A stretch of DNA of 64,000 bases, taken from the NCBI GenBank assembly GCA_950022655.1, contig OX465582.1:89185801-89249800 (forward strand), written 5' to 3'. Within the stretch, counting starts at the first letter, position 1. Each line of letters starts with the position of its first letter. The position numbers were made by a program, and so were the translations under genes. Below are positions 1 through 10,624 of this stretch, piece by piece. The notes beneath the pieces were generated by a model. The model was not told the origin of the DNA, searched no databases, and saw only the letters and a list, made by a program, of their open reading frames with translations. Origin of the DNA: Alentia gelatinosa. Taxonomy: Eukaryota; Annelida; Polychaeta; Phyllodocida; Polynoidae.

Positions 1-17
1 AAACCAACCAACCAACC
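1..17 (+). mobile_element. 3' tail of the tRNA-like SINE family
   Basis: The window opens inside an (AACC)n tail. The same tail ends the SINE copies at 12370, 16870 and 19591, so this is the 3' end of a copy that starts outside the window. Confidence 0.55.
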
Positions 18-217
18 ATAGCTGTGGTATACGGATTTAAATCTGTAGTATACGACCTCAAAGCCATGGTATACGGGGAAAATAGTCCATTTGTGCTATA
101 GAGCAAAGAAATAGTCCCTATTGTTATACCCTTTGACATAGCAATTAATGGATTCAATTTATTTGAAAAGATGGATAACAAATTAAAAGAAGGATGGTTA
201 TGTGAACAGTCAGCTCT

Positions 218-295
218 GTAAACCACTCGCGGTTGACCTCGTGATACACTCGCTAGCGCTCGTGTATTACTACGCGTCAACCTCTCGTGGTTTAC
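218..295. repeat. Hairpin with CTCG-type tip
   Basis: GTAAACCAC at 218 pairs with GTGGTTTAC at 287-295, and GGTTGAC at 231 pairs with GTCAACC further in. The tip reads CTCGCTAGCGCTCG. It has the same shape as hairpins of the hairpin-plus-body elements elsewhere in the window, but no body was recognised beside it. Confidence 0.6.
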
Positions 296-1231
296 GGCCG
301 CCTGTACACAAAAATATCGAGTATTGTCTATGTATTATATCGCTTTAATGGTAATATAGTCTGCAGTCTCTGTCAACCTTTACCAATACTCGCATGTAAA
401 TGTTATCAATCCCCTTCATTGACGGGCAGCAAGGTATTTTGTACTCAGGAGTAAATAAACCTCAGTCGTAGTCATTCTTATCAACTTCCATAATTATTGT
501 AAACTGTATACGTCAGCAAAAATAATGTCGTCTCTAGGTTTTTCCGAATTCAGTGCGACTGTAAATTGTCCATTGCTTTTGTTTAGATTTGAATTGAGTG
601 TATTTAGATTATCGGCTTAGTAATAACCCCTAGTAGCAATGGACTATAGCTACTATCACACGGACTGAAAAGACTCTAATCTTTACTGAAATTGAAGACG
701 TTATCTTCAGGACAATTTTACGAAAGTTATACTATATTGAGGGGAAAATCTAGAAACAGTGTAGCGATGTATATATCTAATTTAACTTATCATTCTGTAG
801 GAGATATATTGGACAGCTAGAACACAGACTGTTATAATTGCCTAGATATATTATGAAAGTCACATGATACTGATAGCGCTAGAGCATGTCTACGTATACC
901 AACTTATGTTTTGTGTAAACTCAACACGCTACCAAGGCGAATTACTTTGCAATAAAAAAAAGCGAATTACGTTGCAATAACAAAATTTTAAAAATGTCAG
1001 TATAGGCAGGTTTGCCCTTGCCTCTTTAGACGCATTTATTGACTTGCAACGATCTTTATCTCATCACAAGTTGGCCGCCATTCATATAAACACGGCCCAG
1101 TCTGGCCCTCTGCCTATAGAGACACACCGCAATCATACCTAGAGTGTGATCGTTGGGTGTGATTGCGGGAGTGTTGTTCTTATATAAATTAGCCCGCTGG
1201 AACAACACAAGGCATTGTATTACGGAGTCTT
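296..1231. other. No feature recognised
   Basis: AT-rich DNA. The only local structure is a short direct duplication of GCGAATTAC-TTGCAATA around 936-980. Short open frames here have no recognisable homology. Confidence 0.4.
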
Positions 1232-1489
1232 GGCCCGTTGAATAATCCAGGATCGTACATGAAGACACTTTTCTGTAAGCCATAGAGACCCAGGGACGAT
1301 GTGGGTCAGCTCTATTCAACACTTATGGACGACCTTATATTTGCTAATACTGTCTTAGCGATTAGACTTAAATATCATACTATGGTTAAGACTGTCTTAG
1401 TGAAAAAGACTCAAATATTATTAAACGATAATCCTTGTACGAGTTACAGAAAAGGTTTGTTTGTACGATCCTAGATTATTCAACGGGCC
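1232..1489. mobile_element. Inverted-repeat element (GTTGAATAAT family)
   Basis: The first 27 bp (1232-1258, starting GGCCCGTTGAATAATCC) match the reverse complement of 1463-1489 with one difference. Weaker pairing continues inward through CTTTTCTGTAA. The 258-bp unit looks like a MITE. Sequence like its interior (CATGAAGACAC..TTTCTG) recurs near 18508 and 20580. No flanking duplication is obvious. Confidence 0.55.
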
Positions 1490-2446
1490 GCAGGTGTCTA
1501 CGTAGCATAATATTTTCGCCATTGAGGGTCCTCTGACTCTGAGAGTTTAGTGTGTAATCTCTATAAATAGTAACCTGATTCTTTATAGAGCTTGCTTTCA
1601 GGATAATTAGACACCGTTCCTTCAGAAGTCTGATTTTATTTTTACAGGTCAGTAAATAGTTTCATTAACAGGAGACAGAATGAGGCAAACATCAGATAAT
1701 CCTCAATTCTGCGTGTGTCGGCAATTCAGAAAAAGGATGGTTTGAAAAATAAGACGGACTGTCAATGAATATAACAAAACGCATTTTTCATTTAAAGGTC
1801 ATAATGTATGGAAACTAGTAGAAGACCTTTAGCAAGAATATGAATGTGGTGAAGAAAGAGATATTTTCTTAGCAGATTTCTCTTGTAAAAAGTTAATAAA
1901 AACATGTTAAAATTTCTTTCTGTAACCATTCAAAATCATGACATACCTCTTTGGACGTTAGGTTGAATAGAATTGTAATATTTTTACCTATAGATCTCAC
2001 TTCAGAAAGTTATCTGATAGATTTAATCAATATGCAGTGTTCTGTTCTGTAAGATGTATAAACGAATTAGCAACGATTCTTCCTAAATAGCAGAAAAATC
2101 TTCTAATTTATTTGATAATGGTACTACTAACAACCAACTGCATTGTAACCCAATAATCTCACGGATTTATGTGCATTTGGCATAGAAAGCTCAAATATCT
2201 ATGCAGCTGGAATCCTATCTCTATTCTTTTTATGATATAATCCTTTTAATCTCCTGTTCAACACAGCTCTTCCAGTGAATCATCTGATATTACACAGAAT
2301 TTCTATACTTTCAGATAAGTTAAATGATGGATATTATCATATACGAATGTAGGGGAAGATTAGGAGTCCGTTCGTCACTTAATGACGAAAGAATATTCAT
2401 ACGTCCCTCCGTACCACGTGACCACTGTAAAATGGCGTTTCTAGAA
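1490..2446. other. No feature recognised
   Basis: AT-rich sequence without convincing coding potential or repeats. Confidence 0.4.
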
Positions 2447-2844
2447 GGAAACTATGTTCCGGTGAGCAAAAGTTCAAAGTTACGAGGTAAGGCTCGGAAA
2501 AATTATTGCCTAAGGCCTTGGCTGCGGGCGGTAATTTTTCCGAGCCTTACCGAGTAATTTTGACTTTTGCTTACCAGTACTACGTTTCCCTATTCCTATA
2601 TACCTTCAAATATCGATAAAAATTGTTATTTCTTTACTTATGATAGCACAAAAAAAATGGCCACCCTTATCGAGTAACTGCAACAGCTATGTTTTCGTCC
2701 CGGCGCTCTTTATATCACGTGGTCAGCCCGGGACGAAAACGTCAGCCCGGAACGAAAACGTCACCCTTGCTACATAACTCATAATTACTGCACCCCAGCA
2801 GCGGTATCTAATTATTGAGTGTTCGGAAATGGGTATATAGGAAT
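2447..2844. mobile_element. Hairpin-plus-body element, TATATACC class
   Basis: A long hairpin (2447-2590) has arms GGAAACTA..GTTCCGG and their complement, with GGTAAGGCTCGGAAAAATTA pairing near the centre. It is followed by a body (2591-2844) whose ends are TATTCCTATATACC and its exact complement GGTATATAGGAATA. The body contains a CAGCAGCGG stretch that resembles the bodies at 33658 and 43783. A second copy of the hairpin lies at 15196. No coding frame is evident, so it is probably non-autonomous. Confidence 0.65.
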
Positions 2845-4379
2845 AATTATTTCCTGGTGTCCTTTCTGACACCGATAGCCTGACCAACCCACAATATACT
2901 AAATGTGCAGGCTTGAATGATATCCTTCAGGATTTCTAACAATTATATGTAAATTTTCAATTTATTAGCCATCGAGTAATAAGAATAGAATCTTTTTTAA
3001 AATAGAATAGTGCGTGAGTAGGAGGGGAGGTCGCGTGTTGAAAACTGATAAGGTCAGTTTAAAACCACCTTGTAATATCACGTCCGACTATAAAAGGAAT
3101 ACCAGGAGAAAAAATAAGTTTGATCTTTTCTCAATTTCTAAATGTGCACCCGCCATTTTCAGCTGCTACCGTCTGTGTTAAATATCACAACATGGGAATT
3201 GTCATGAGGTTGAGTGAGTCTTGGCCTTGTTACACTCAGAAAGGTTAACTGCGGATAACAAGGGGTCTATATATATATATGTTTTTTTTTAAGAGGTTTA
3301 TTTAGGGTAAGACAAGTACAAGTCTCCCTGTTCGGCCTGGGCCGTTCTGCCACCTGGTCCCTCAGGGAACAAAAAAAATCGGTAGCTTGACAAATAGTTG
3401 TTTATAGCTCAGTTCAGCATATTAAGATAACAATATAAACTGGCGCACACCAGCAAGACTAGGCACTCACATAGATGTGATGAGGTGGGATGATTTAAGC
3501 AACAACCTAGTAGTTATACCAGTACAAAAATTCTAGTACAACGCAAGGGACAGATACCTGCAGTTTAGAAAGAGTAAATACAACAATAGACAATAAGATT
3601 TGAGCCACAGAGCAGATTTATTTCATCTACGGGTAATGGCTGTAAAAGTATGGGTATTAGGCTCATTCAGGATGAAATAAGAAACAACAAACGCATTACA
3701 GTAATAGGGAATATTTAAAGGGAGATTTAGATTATTTTTCACAGTCTCGGTCACTAACTGGGGATTCAGGGGACACCAAGAACCAACCCAAATACGTCAT
3801 TGACCCACTGGTGATTGATATAGTATGATCCGACAAAAGGTAGGTGTGGAAATGGCAGGTTTGCTGGGTGCCAAGTGAGTTACAAAACATTGCCCATAAA
3901 CTAAATAACACCAAACCTTTTGATAGTTATTTCGTTATAATTCGACACTCCTTCATCAAAAATGAACATGCCTTTGGTTCTTAGTTATATTACTCACGAC
4001 CTTTTACTGAAACTTTGAAATGAAATTTGTTATTCTCGCCATTAAAGACTTATAATGGAGTATGTATTTGAGGAAAGAAATGATATATGAAGAACGCATT
4101 CATATTCCGAGGCTAAATGATAGATCAGATAGGACGACAGTGGATAGAGGAATATCCAAGATGAATTATAATTGGAAAGACGCGATACAATACGGTTACT
4201 TATTATATAAGGCTGTGTAGAGAATTTTCTCTGAGTCTTTGATTCGTGGTATCGATAAACAAAATCAAAGCTTGAGCGTACATGAAGATAGAACATGAAG
4301 CGAATGGAATGGATTCATAATCACAGATTGTAAAGGAATAACGTGCCTATCAACTTTTCTTATTATGTATATTATCGAG
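2845..4379. other. Mostly unannotated sequence
   Basis: Contains a short TA run followed by a T run (about 3270-3292) and otherwise unique AT-rich DNA. Antisense open frames of 60 and 84 codons resemble nothing I recognise. Confidence 0.4.
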
Positions 4380-4610
4380 GAAACCTATAAAAGTTTAGGA
4401 TTAGAGCTCGTATCCCATCGAATGCAGGGATTCAAACTAGATGGGATAGAGCTCTGACCATAAACTTCAATAGGCTTATGAATTTATCGCACCCTTCACA
4501 TTGACTAATGGGCTAATTTTTGTGACATAATCTCCCATTAGATATTTTCCTAAATACTCAAATGGCGTTGGATGTGAGTTCCCACAACTAAGCTGTGTAA
4601 TATCAATTGA
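4380..4610 (-). mobile_element. Hairpin-plus-body element, CTCAC class, degraded
   Basis: A hairpin (4380-4479) pairs AAAGTTTAGGAT..AGAGCTCGTATCCCATC with its complement. The body (about 4484-4610) matches the body at 45650-45797, sharing ACTAATGGGCTAA, GTGACATAATC and GGCGTTGGAT. The distal end has decayed. Confidence 0.55.
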
Positions 4611-4710
4611 AATGTATTTCCCTCAAATTCTCAAAATTCTCAAACAAGTATTTTGTGTTCATATTCAGTCCATCAGGGAAACTACTAGAATGTGTAAGAA
4701 TAATTATTTA

Positions 4711-5078
4711 AAGGAAAGTCCACATAGTTAACATACTAGATATCATCCTATTTTTATATACATGTAGAGGGAATACCTGATAGGTTTTTCGAGGGAAGTC
4801 CACATATTTGACATCATAGATATCTAACTATTTTTATATAGAGGGAACACAAAAATTTAGAGAAAAGTCCATATTTTTAACATACTAGATATCATCCTAT
4901 TTTTATATAGAGGGAATACCTGATAAGTATTTAGAGGAAAGTCCACATATTTAACCTCCTAGATATTTTCCTATTTTTATATACAGGAAATACCTGTTAA
5001 ATTTTTAGAGGAAAGTCAACATATCTAACATCATAGATACCATTCTATTTTTATATAGAGGGAACACCTCATAGGATA
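4711..5078. repeat. Tandem repeat, five units of 69-80 bp
   Basis: Units begin near 4711, 4791, 4860, 4933 and 5007. Each carries AGGAAAGTC, then ATAGATATC-like sequence, CTATTTTTATATA and GAGGGAA. Units differ by point changes and small indels, so the array is old. Confidence 0.75.
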
Positions 5079-5531
5079 TATCGGGGGCGGTGCAGCAAAA
5101 CAGCATGAATATAGCGCCATAAAATGTGTCTACTATTACACGCCCATCTATCAGCGTTAACGTGCCTACGAGCACGCCTCCCCGCAGCGGGTGGGAGAAA
5201 AATAGATCTCATCTGCCGAAATTGAAGTCGCTCCTGGCGTCTTAACAACTTCCACAGAGCGATAATGGGCGATAATAGATAAAACCAGATTGTCGTCTGC
5301 CTGTCTCGCGTTGTCTCGCTTTGTCTCGCGATAACAGCGCCAGCAGACGACACTTTATCTTTCCCGCCATTTTCACCTTTTGTCGTCTGCAATTTGATGG
5401 AAGCTTTATATATATTAGTGGGCTCTTTGTCGTGGCGAACCATCATCAGATAGACTTGCATCTTTCTTACTGAAATATCCCTTTAGACCGAACCAGTCGA
5501 AGCAGTCGACTTTCAGACGACTCTGGGGACA
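5079..5531. other. No gene recognised; open frame without homology
   Basis: The minus strand is open for 130 codons (5069-5461). The protein has no recognisable motif, and its end runs into the upstream tandem repeat. The stretch contains repeated TGTCTCGC and GTCGTCTGC words. I treat the frame as chance. Confidence 0.4.
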
Positions 5532-5749
5532 GTTGAATAATATTTTGTCGTCCGTGATAGATTCATTTATGATTATAAAACATGAAATCAGTTACCAAAA
5601 CCCCCACTATTCTGTACTATCAGACTCTCCTCCCAAAATAGCCCAAAACCTGCCTAACAGCCTATTTGTCCTAGCAGACGATCGAAATCACTTGAAGGAG
5701 ACTAATTACACAGGATTTCTCTCCTTAAGGACGACACCCATTATTCAAC
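5532..5749. mobile_element. Short inverted-repeat element (GTTGAATAAT family)
   Basis: GTTGAATAAT at 5532 followed by TGTCGTCC is mirrored by GGACGACA and ATTATTCAAC, ending at 5749. The 218-bp element shares its GTTGAATAAT end with the element at 1232. Confidence 0.45.
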
Positions 5750-5868
5750 GTGAATGGTCTCATCTCCTCAAATAGATCTTGGGTCGGTGGTACGATCCCT
5801 AGTGGAATCTTCTGCCCCAAAAGATTTTAGACCTCCCCAAGGACAGGGATGACGTCATCGTTTATGCA

Positions 5869-5918
5869 CCATATTGAGGTATCCCATAATTCATTGCAGG
5901 TACAGGGTCCGCTAGTTC
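5869..5918 (+). repeat. Fragment of dispersed repeat D
   Basis: Matches the beginning of repeat D at 7428 and 46999 (CCATATTGAGGTATCCCATA, then GCAGGTACAGGGTCC). Similarity is lost after about 50 bp. Confidence 0.65.
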
Positions 5919-6485
5919 CAGCACTGCGCGAAAACCACCAGTTTATTGAGCGCGGGAAATCGCGCTCATATACATCTAGAGGCTAGAATGCTCACACAGG
6001 GTTTCAGCTTGCTGCAGAGAATCTAACACTTCACTATCAGTGTTCCAACTATAAAGGCCTGGTTAAATAAGCAGGGGTCCAGTATCAAGTCTTACCATAA
6101 CCCCTGCCTGCTACTGACTTGGTTCCTTTTAATAGAACTTTCAAGGCTGAGTGACCTTGTGATGGTGTGTGCGCTGCACTGTAGCAAATCAACAGAAATC
6201 ACATATCTACAAGGTATAAAATACTCAAGATGAAAACCAGGATTCTATAATAAGTTCAAGAGCACAGAGAAAGGACAATTATGGTATTTTGAGTTCGATA
6301 AGTGTACAAAAAACGATCAGTATTTCAGAGGAAAAAACCTCAAGACACTGACACATTGACCTGTGAACGATCAGGTGTGAGTACCAATGGTGAATATTGA
6401 TTTGATTGACTGTATTTAACAGTATAGCTGTTAGTCAACCTGGAGAAATTATCTCAATGGACCATGATGATAGTGTCTAATATAT
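5919..6485. other. No gene recognised; small GC hairpin
   Basis: A small perfect hairpin GAGCGCG/CGCGCTC sits near 5948-5967. Otherwise nothing is recognised. Confidence 0.35.
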
Positions 6486-6980
6486 ATGGATGTTCCAGAA
6501 GATACCCCATCTGAAGATATCAAAAGAATTCATAGAAGGAGAGGGAAAACAGATAACAGACATGTTAGTAAGAGGACTACCAAGAGCACTAGTTGTACTC
6601 CAAATGAAGTACCCTCAAGCCAAACAAACATTAGTGCATCAAACGCTAAGGGGCTATCAGAGAGCAAAGTGAGTGGCATAGTTGACCTATTAGCCAGAGA
6701 AATAGGGCAGTTGACTAAGACCCTCAATGAAAAATTCAGTCACAACAGTGACTAGTCAGGGTGACAGTTGAATGGGATGTGTGGTGTGCTAGACCAGGCA
6801 CAAGTCGAAATAAAAAACGTTAGGCAACATATGACACACACCTCAAAAGAAATATGCCAACATATTTATAAAATAAAAGGTTCACATGATGTCTTTAAAA
6901 AGAGACTTAATGATGTTCAGCATAAGCCTGAAAAAAACCACAAACCTATTCATAACACTCTAGTCCTGATGTCACTTTGA
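6486..6980 (+). pseudogene. Degenerate coding-like stretch, possible retroelement ORF1 remnant
   Basis: One frame reads through two segments, 6486-6755 and about 6768-6980, separated only by two close in-frame stops. The first half is Ser/Thr/basic-rich. The second half is charged and heptad-like (IVDLLAREIGQLTKTLNEKF, then DQAQVEIKNVRQHM), which suggests a coiled coil as in ORF1/gag-like proteins of non-LTR elements. I recognise no specific family and no zinc knuckle is visible. It could be chance, although two consecutive frame-consistent segments are unusual in this window. Confidence 0.28.
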
Positions 6981-7427
6981 TTTAAATGTCACATGTGCCA
7001 TGATACAAATGGCTTACCAATCAATAATTTCCTATAATATCTCTTACTTTTATTTGATGAAATGATTTAGGTATACCGCGCTCTTCCATTATAAATGGAT
7101 ATAACATTTGTTTCTAGTACCTATATGCCCCATAGCGGAAGTGCATGTATCGGATGTAAATCGACTTGTTTTCGTATATGTACGTTCGTATTTCACCCCA
7201 GCGTATATGGCATATACAAGACTGTTTCCTTTGGAATACGGACGCGTCTTGGCTGTATTTCACACCTGGTGTAAACAAGAGGAAATATCCTCTGTGCAAC
7301 ATGTATACACCGGGCGTATACATGATAAAAAGAAAGGTTGGACGTGGCTTATCGATGATTTGTGTGACTTCTTCCAACCATGGAGTTTCCCGTAAACCCC
7401 TACGGAACGAAAAACATAACACAAACA
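6981..7427. other. No gene recognised
   Basis: Several overlapping open frames on both strands (7108-7565) reflect a local lack of stops. Short GTATAC-rich words (GTATACACC, GTATACATG) recur. Confidence 0.35.
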
Positions 7428-7690
7428 CCATATTGAGGTATCCCATAATTCCTTGCAGGTACAGGGTCCGGTGTTAGCTGGTTCCCGCATGTATCGTTGT
7501 ATGTAGCAGAGTGAATATAATACGGGTTTCTTTGATACACTGCTGTGCAGTGCCATGTTAAACACTTTTAATATCCCTTAAGATTGGAAATCCGATGCCT
7601 GAAATGGAAATTTCAGGTATTTCTACATTTGTATCCCAAATCATATTCAGTTTCCCCAGTTAGAAATCGGGAAACCGTGGTCAATCGGGC
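7428..7690 (+). repeat. Dispersed repeat D, long copy
   Basis: About 260 bp shared with 46999-47236, including CCATATTGAGGTATCCCATA, GTGTTAGCTGGTT, GAAATCCGATG..GAAAT and TTTCTACATTT. A third fragment is at 5869. No terminal inverted repeats or tail are visible, so the class is unknown. Confidence 0.7.
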
Positions 7691-7734
7691 CACCTATCTC
7701 AGCCATTGTCACATAGGACTCAGACCAGATCCTT

Positions 7735-8064
7735 TTTTATCTTACCCCCAATATAAAATCCCATAGGCTTAACATTGAGTTCCCTTATGCCACGCTGACT
7801 GGCATACGGAGTTGTATGTGCCACTAGTGGCATACAGAATTGCTATCACGTAATATTCTAAAATCGAGAAGAAAGGGTAGGATAAAATCAAAACCTAATT
7901 CGTTTTAATCTTGGCCACCGCATGCCACTCCTGCAGTTTTGGCTCCAGACTTTCTTCTTTTTTTAATTGTTTATTGACAACATCTAGTTTCGCCTCATGA
8001 AGTTACTATGCCAAACTCCAGTTGTGGCATACGGTGGCCAAGATTAAAACTCATCCAGTTTTAC
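7735..8064 (+). mobile_element. Hairpin-plus-body element, CCTAC class
   Basis: The body (7735-7888) starts TTTTATCTTACCCCC and ends GGGTAGGATAAAAT. It includes the family signature CCCATAGGCTTAACATTGAG and a GCCACTAGTGGCATAC palindrome. The hairpin (7890-8064) pairs GTTTTAATCTTGGCCACCG with its complement, with GGCTCCAGAC..CCAAACTCC in the inner part. A full inverted-orientation copy lies at 38916-39219, and a hairpin-arm fragment lies at 28255. Confidence 0.75.
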
Positions 8065-8334
8065 GATAGCACTCTCCTAGCATAGATCCTGGGCTCTACT
8101 TCCTCTGGTGCTTATATCTCTGCACCGATCGACCTGCCTGTTTCGGGCAAAATCTTCCCCAAACACCTGTTTTTCAAATATCCTAAATTCTTAGCGCTTT
8201 GGGGAGTATTTTGTGTTCTACTTGAAAATAGAGAGGCACATATTTATATGGTAAATGATACACACTGATTTCTTTCATTTATCACATCAAATCAGACATA
8301 GTCTTAGGGATTACTTTCTTAAGTGGAAAGCATC
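8065..8334. other. No feature recognised
   Basis: Unique AT-rich sequence. Confidence 0.35.
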
Positions 8335-8530
8335 TCATGTATTGCAGGGTCTCATAATAAATGAGTTGCTTGAGTTTCATGACTTTTGACAGTTGCCCTG
8401 TTTTGAATCCGTTGAAATGTTGGCTGGTTGACCATGTAGTGGGTACCCTGGGAACCAGCATGTGACGTCACTGGGTTGAGGCAGAGATTAGTAAGCGCAA
8501 ATGCCACGAAATATCTGCTGGGAGAGTGAT
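8335..8530 (-). mobile_element. Partial copy of dispersed family F
   Basis: The reverse complement matches the start of the copies at 53167 and 57506, sharing the CACTCTCCCAGCAGAT terminus, TTACTAATCTCTGCC, TGACGTCA, GGTACCC and CAACTGTCAAA. Only the first 190 bp or so remain. Confidence 0.65.
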
Positions 8531-8548
8531 CGTTTAGGTACCGGGGGT

Positions 8549-9056
8549 GATAATAAGGAGTTTAGTGACGTCTGGAGGGTGTTTTGACCATAGGCTAGAC
8601 TGGCTCCAGTCCCTGCATCCTATGGCTACCCTCCTCGCTGGTATACAGGGATTGGTACAATCAGTAATGGTGTTGGATTTCTGGCGCTGTTTAGCTCCAG
8701 CACTCCCAACACTCTCCATACAGATATCCTGGCTACTGATCAGGATATCTGCTGGGAGATTGATACTCTCTAACTTTGATCTCAATCAAGTCACAGTCAG
8801 GAGTAGGCGAAGGGGAGGGGTAGGAGGAGGTATAGGGTTACAGGGATTGGCTTGGGGCCATAAACAGGAGATTCTGTTCATAGTGGACAAGTCTCTGATT
8901 CTTGGGCCAGTCAGAGAAAGATTCATACTTTAATGAACTTTATTCTTATTGTGTTTAATCATTTAATGAATGTTCATAATCAAAGACTTAAGCAAGTCTA
9001 ACCATAGACGATAATAGGGAGTTTCGTGACGTCTGGAGGGTGTTTTGACCATAGGC
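8549..9056 (+). mobile_element. Repeat G flanked by 47-bp direct repeats
   Basis: The element (about 8596-9009) starts TAGACTGGCTCCAGTCCCTG and ends near AATCAAAGACTTAAGCAAG. It is flanked by near-identical 47-bp direct repeats at 8549-8595 and 9010-9056 (GTGACGTCTGGAGGGTGTTT). A second copy at 39319 has 17-bp flanking direct repeats. Long variable target duplications suggest insertion by a non-LTR machinery, but no A- or B-box or poly(A) tail is seen. Confidence 0.6.
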
Positions 9057-9448
9057 GTGTGACTGACACAGATGGCAGACAGAGTCAATTATATAATAGA
9101 CCCAGGACGCCTGTGGGTACGGGCAGCTGGACAATGCCACTCAGCTTCAATGTTATAATATTTGGAGGTGTTCCAGAAACTCCTCCTGTACCTATTTACG
9201 TTAGGAGTGGGAAGTTGTGTAACAACCAGACTCGTAGTGTCCAGGGAGACAAGGCCAGTCTCAGGTGGACAGCTCTATTCAGGAAATACCGTGCTTCCTA
9301 ACGCCCACTAGACATTGCAGGTTTGAAATGAAATGAAATTACAAAGCACTCTTCCCGGGTAACCACAGCATGGAGCCAGGGGTTTGTTGAATAAATTATG
9401 CCTTGTACGAAAGTACAGGGCATGTTAAAGTAGAGCTTGTGCGAATAC
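9057..9448. other. No gene recognised
   Basis: Contains GTTGAATAAAT near 9390, like the ends of the GTTGAATAAT elements, followed by a short TTGTACGAAAGTACAGG hairpin. No complete element could be drawn. Confidence 0.35.
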
Positions 9449-10115
9449 TTGAGAACTCGACCCACAACGAACTCGACCTGTAACGAACTCGACAGGTTTT
9501 AAAAACTCAACCCATAACGAATTCGACCCGTTTTAAATCTTTCAATTTCTGATCCAGGGATGAAAGTCGGGACTGATGAAAAAGTCGGAAACGGAGAAAA
9601 AAAATAGAAAAAAATGGGGCGTATTCGGGGGGGCAGTGTCAACGGCCCTTGGCGCGTTTAACTGCCGCCAAAGTACTGACTGGAGGTTTATACGCCGTCG
9701 GTGAAAGCCTGCTGCCAGAATTTCTTGGAATTTATTTTCATTTCATGATTTTCATACTCTGTTAATGATCATATTTCAAGATGCAGAAATTTCTGATTTC
9801 CGTCAATTGTCGGCAAACTTGCATCCCTGCTGATCTCCTTACAACTGTAGATAAATACTTCTCTGAGGAAGAAAACAAACAGAAAACCCTTCTCCTAACC
9901 TTTCCCTAACCCTATCCCTATCCCTAATCTTAACCCTTTTCTTATCCAATGGTTTATTTGTGTAAAAGCTAACTAGTTGGACCTTTCTTTCTATATGAAA
10001 ATGTCTTATTTATAAGTATCATAAACGGGTCGAGTTCTCCAAACGATTTCTCCAAAACGAGTCGAGTTCTGCTGACATCTACGGGTCAAGTTCGTTTCGG
10101 GGGTCGAGTTCTCCA
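9449..10115. mobile_element. Inverted-repeat element with terminal subrepeats and telomere-like interior
   Basis: The left end has repeated AACGAACTCGACC-type units (9451-9530). The right end (10022-10115) carries the reverse complement GGGTCGAGTTCTCC. GAGAACTCGACCC at 9451 pairs with GGGTCGAGTTCTC, which ends at 10113. Inside, 9893-9950 is a degenerate CCCTAACCCTATCCC array. The element at 30060 has the same plan. Confidence 0.55.
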
Positions 10116-10239
10116 GTAACTCCTTGTGCAGGGGTTATCGTTCAATGATATATACACGTAGCTCAATGCATACGACAGCCCTAGCAGAAGAAAGGTCACG
10201 ATGTAGGTCAACACTTTAAGTGATCTATAAGTATTAAAG

Positions 10240-10335
10240 AAAGTTGATCCACACCGTCCCTGGGTCTTGTTGCCGTACTTTTTTTTATAGAACTGTATCG
10301 AGAATCGTATAGATAGACAATACTGCACGAGTCTG
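10240..10335 (+). repeat. Fragment of CTCAC-class element flank
   Basis: GTATCGAGAATCGTATAGAT and ACAGTACTGCACGAG-like sequence match flanks of the CTCAC-class hairpins at 24105 and 63780, and a fragment at 12925. Confidence 0.45.
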
Positions 10336-10399
10336 AATCTTGTTACGTCAACAGGGTTATGAAACCCAGGTCCTCGCTGTCAGCTGCTGCAAGGCGAGC

Positions 10400-10480
10400 T
10401 GCTCGGAAGTACTCGGCTCCACTCGGAAGTACTCGGGTATACTCGGAAACGTTCGGGTAATCTCGGCACTGCTCGTATGT
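10400..10480. repeat. Short-period CTCGGAAGTA tandem
   Basis: Irregular units of 10-11 bp built on ACTCGGAAGT and ACTCGGGTAT, diverging toward both ends. Confidence 0.6.
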
Positions 10481-10624
10481 GTTCGGAGGAAGCTGTGTGG
10501 TTCCCGCGGGTTCTATTAGAAACGGCTTCAAGTTACGACCACTGTGAGCAACCGAGAGCCCCTCCTTTACTGTTTTTTATGCCTTGATGGTGGCTAGCCT
10601 GATAGGTTTTTCTTTTTTCTTTTT

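Noticed and set aside
5069..5461. 130-codon minus-strand frame
   Set aside because: No recognisable motif or neighbour support. It starts within nondescript DNA and runs into the tandem repeat at 4711-5078.
6768..6980. Independent gene starting at a TTG codon
   Set aside because: The frame simply continues the upstream segment after two stops. A TTG start is not expected in an animal nuclear gene.
9893..9950. Telomere-like CCCTAA repeats as a chromosome end
   Set aside because: The array is short, degenerate and internal to an inverted-repeat element. 30170-30240 is the same case.
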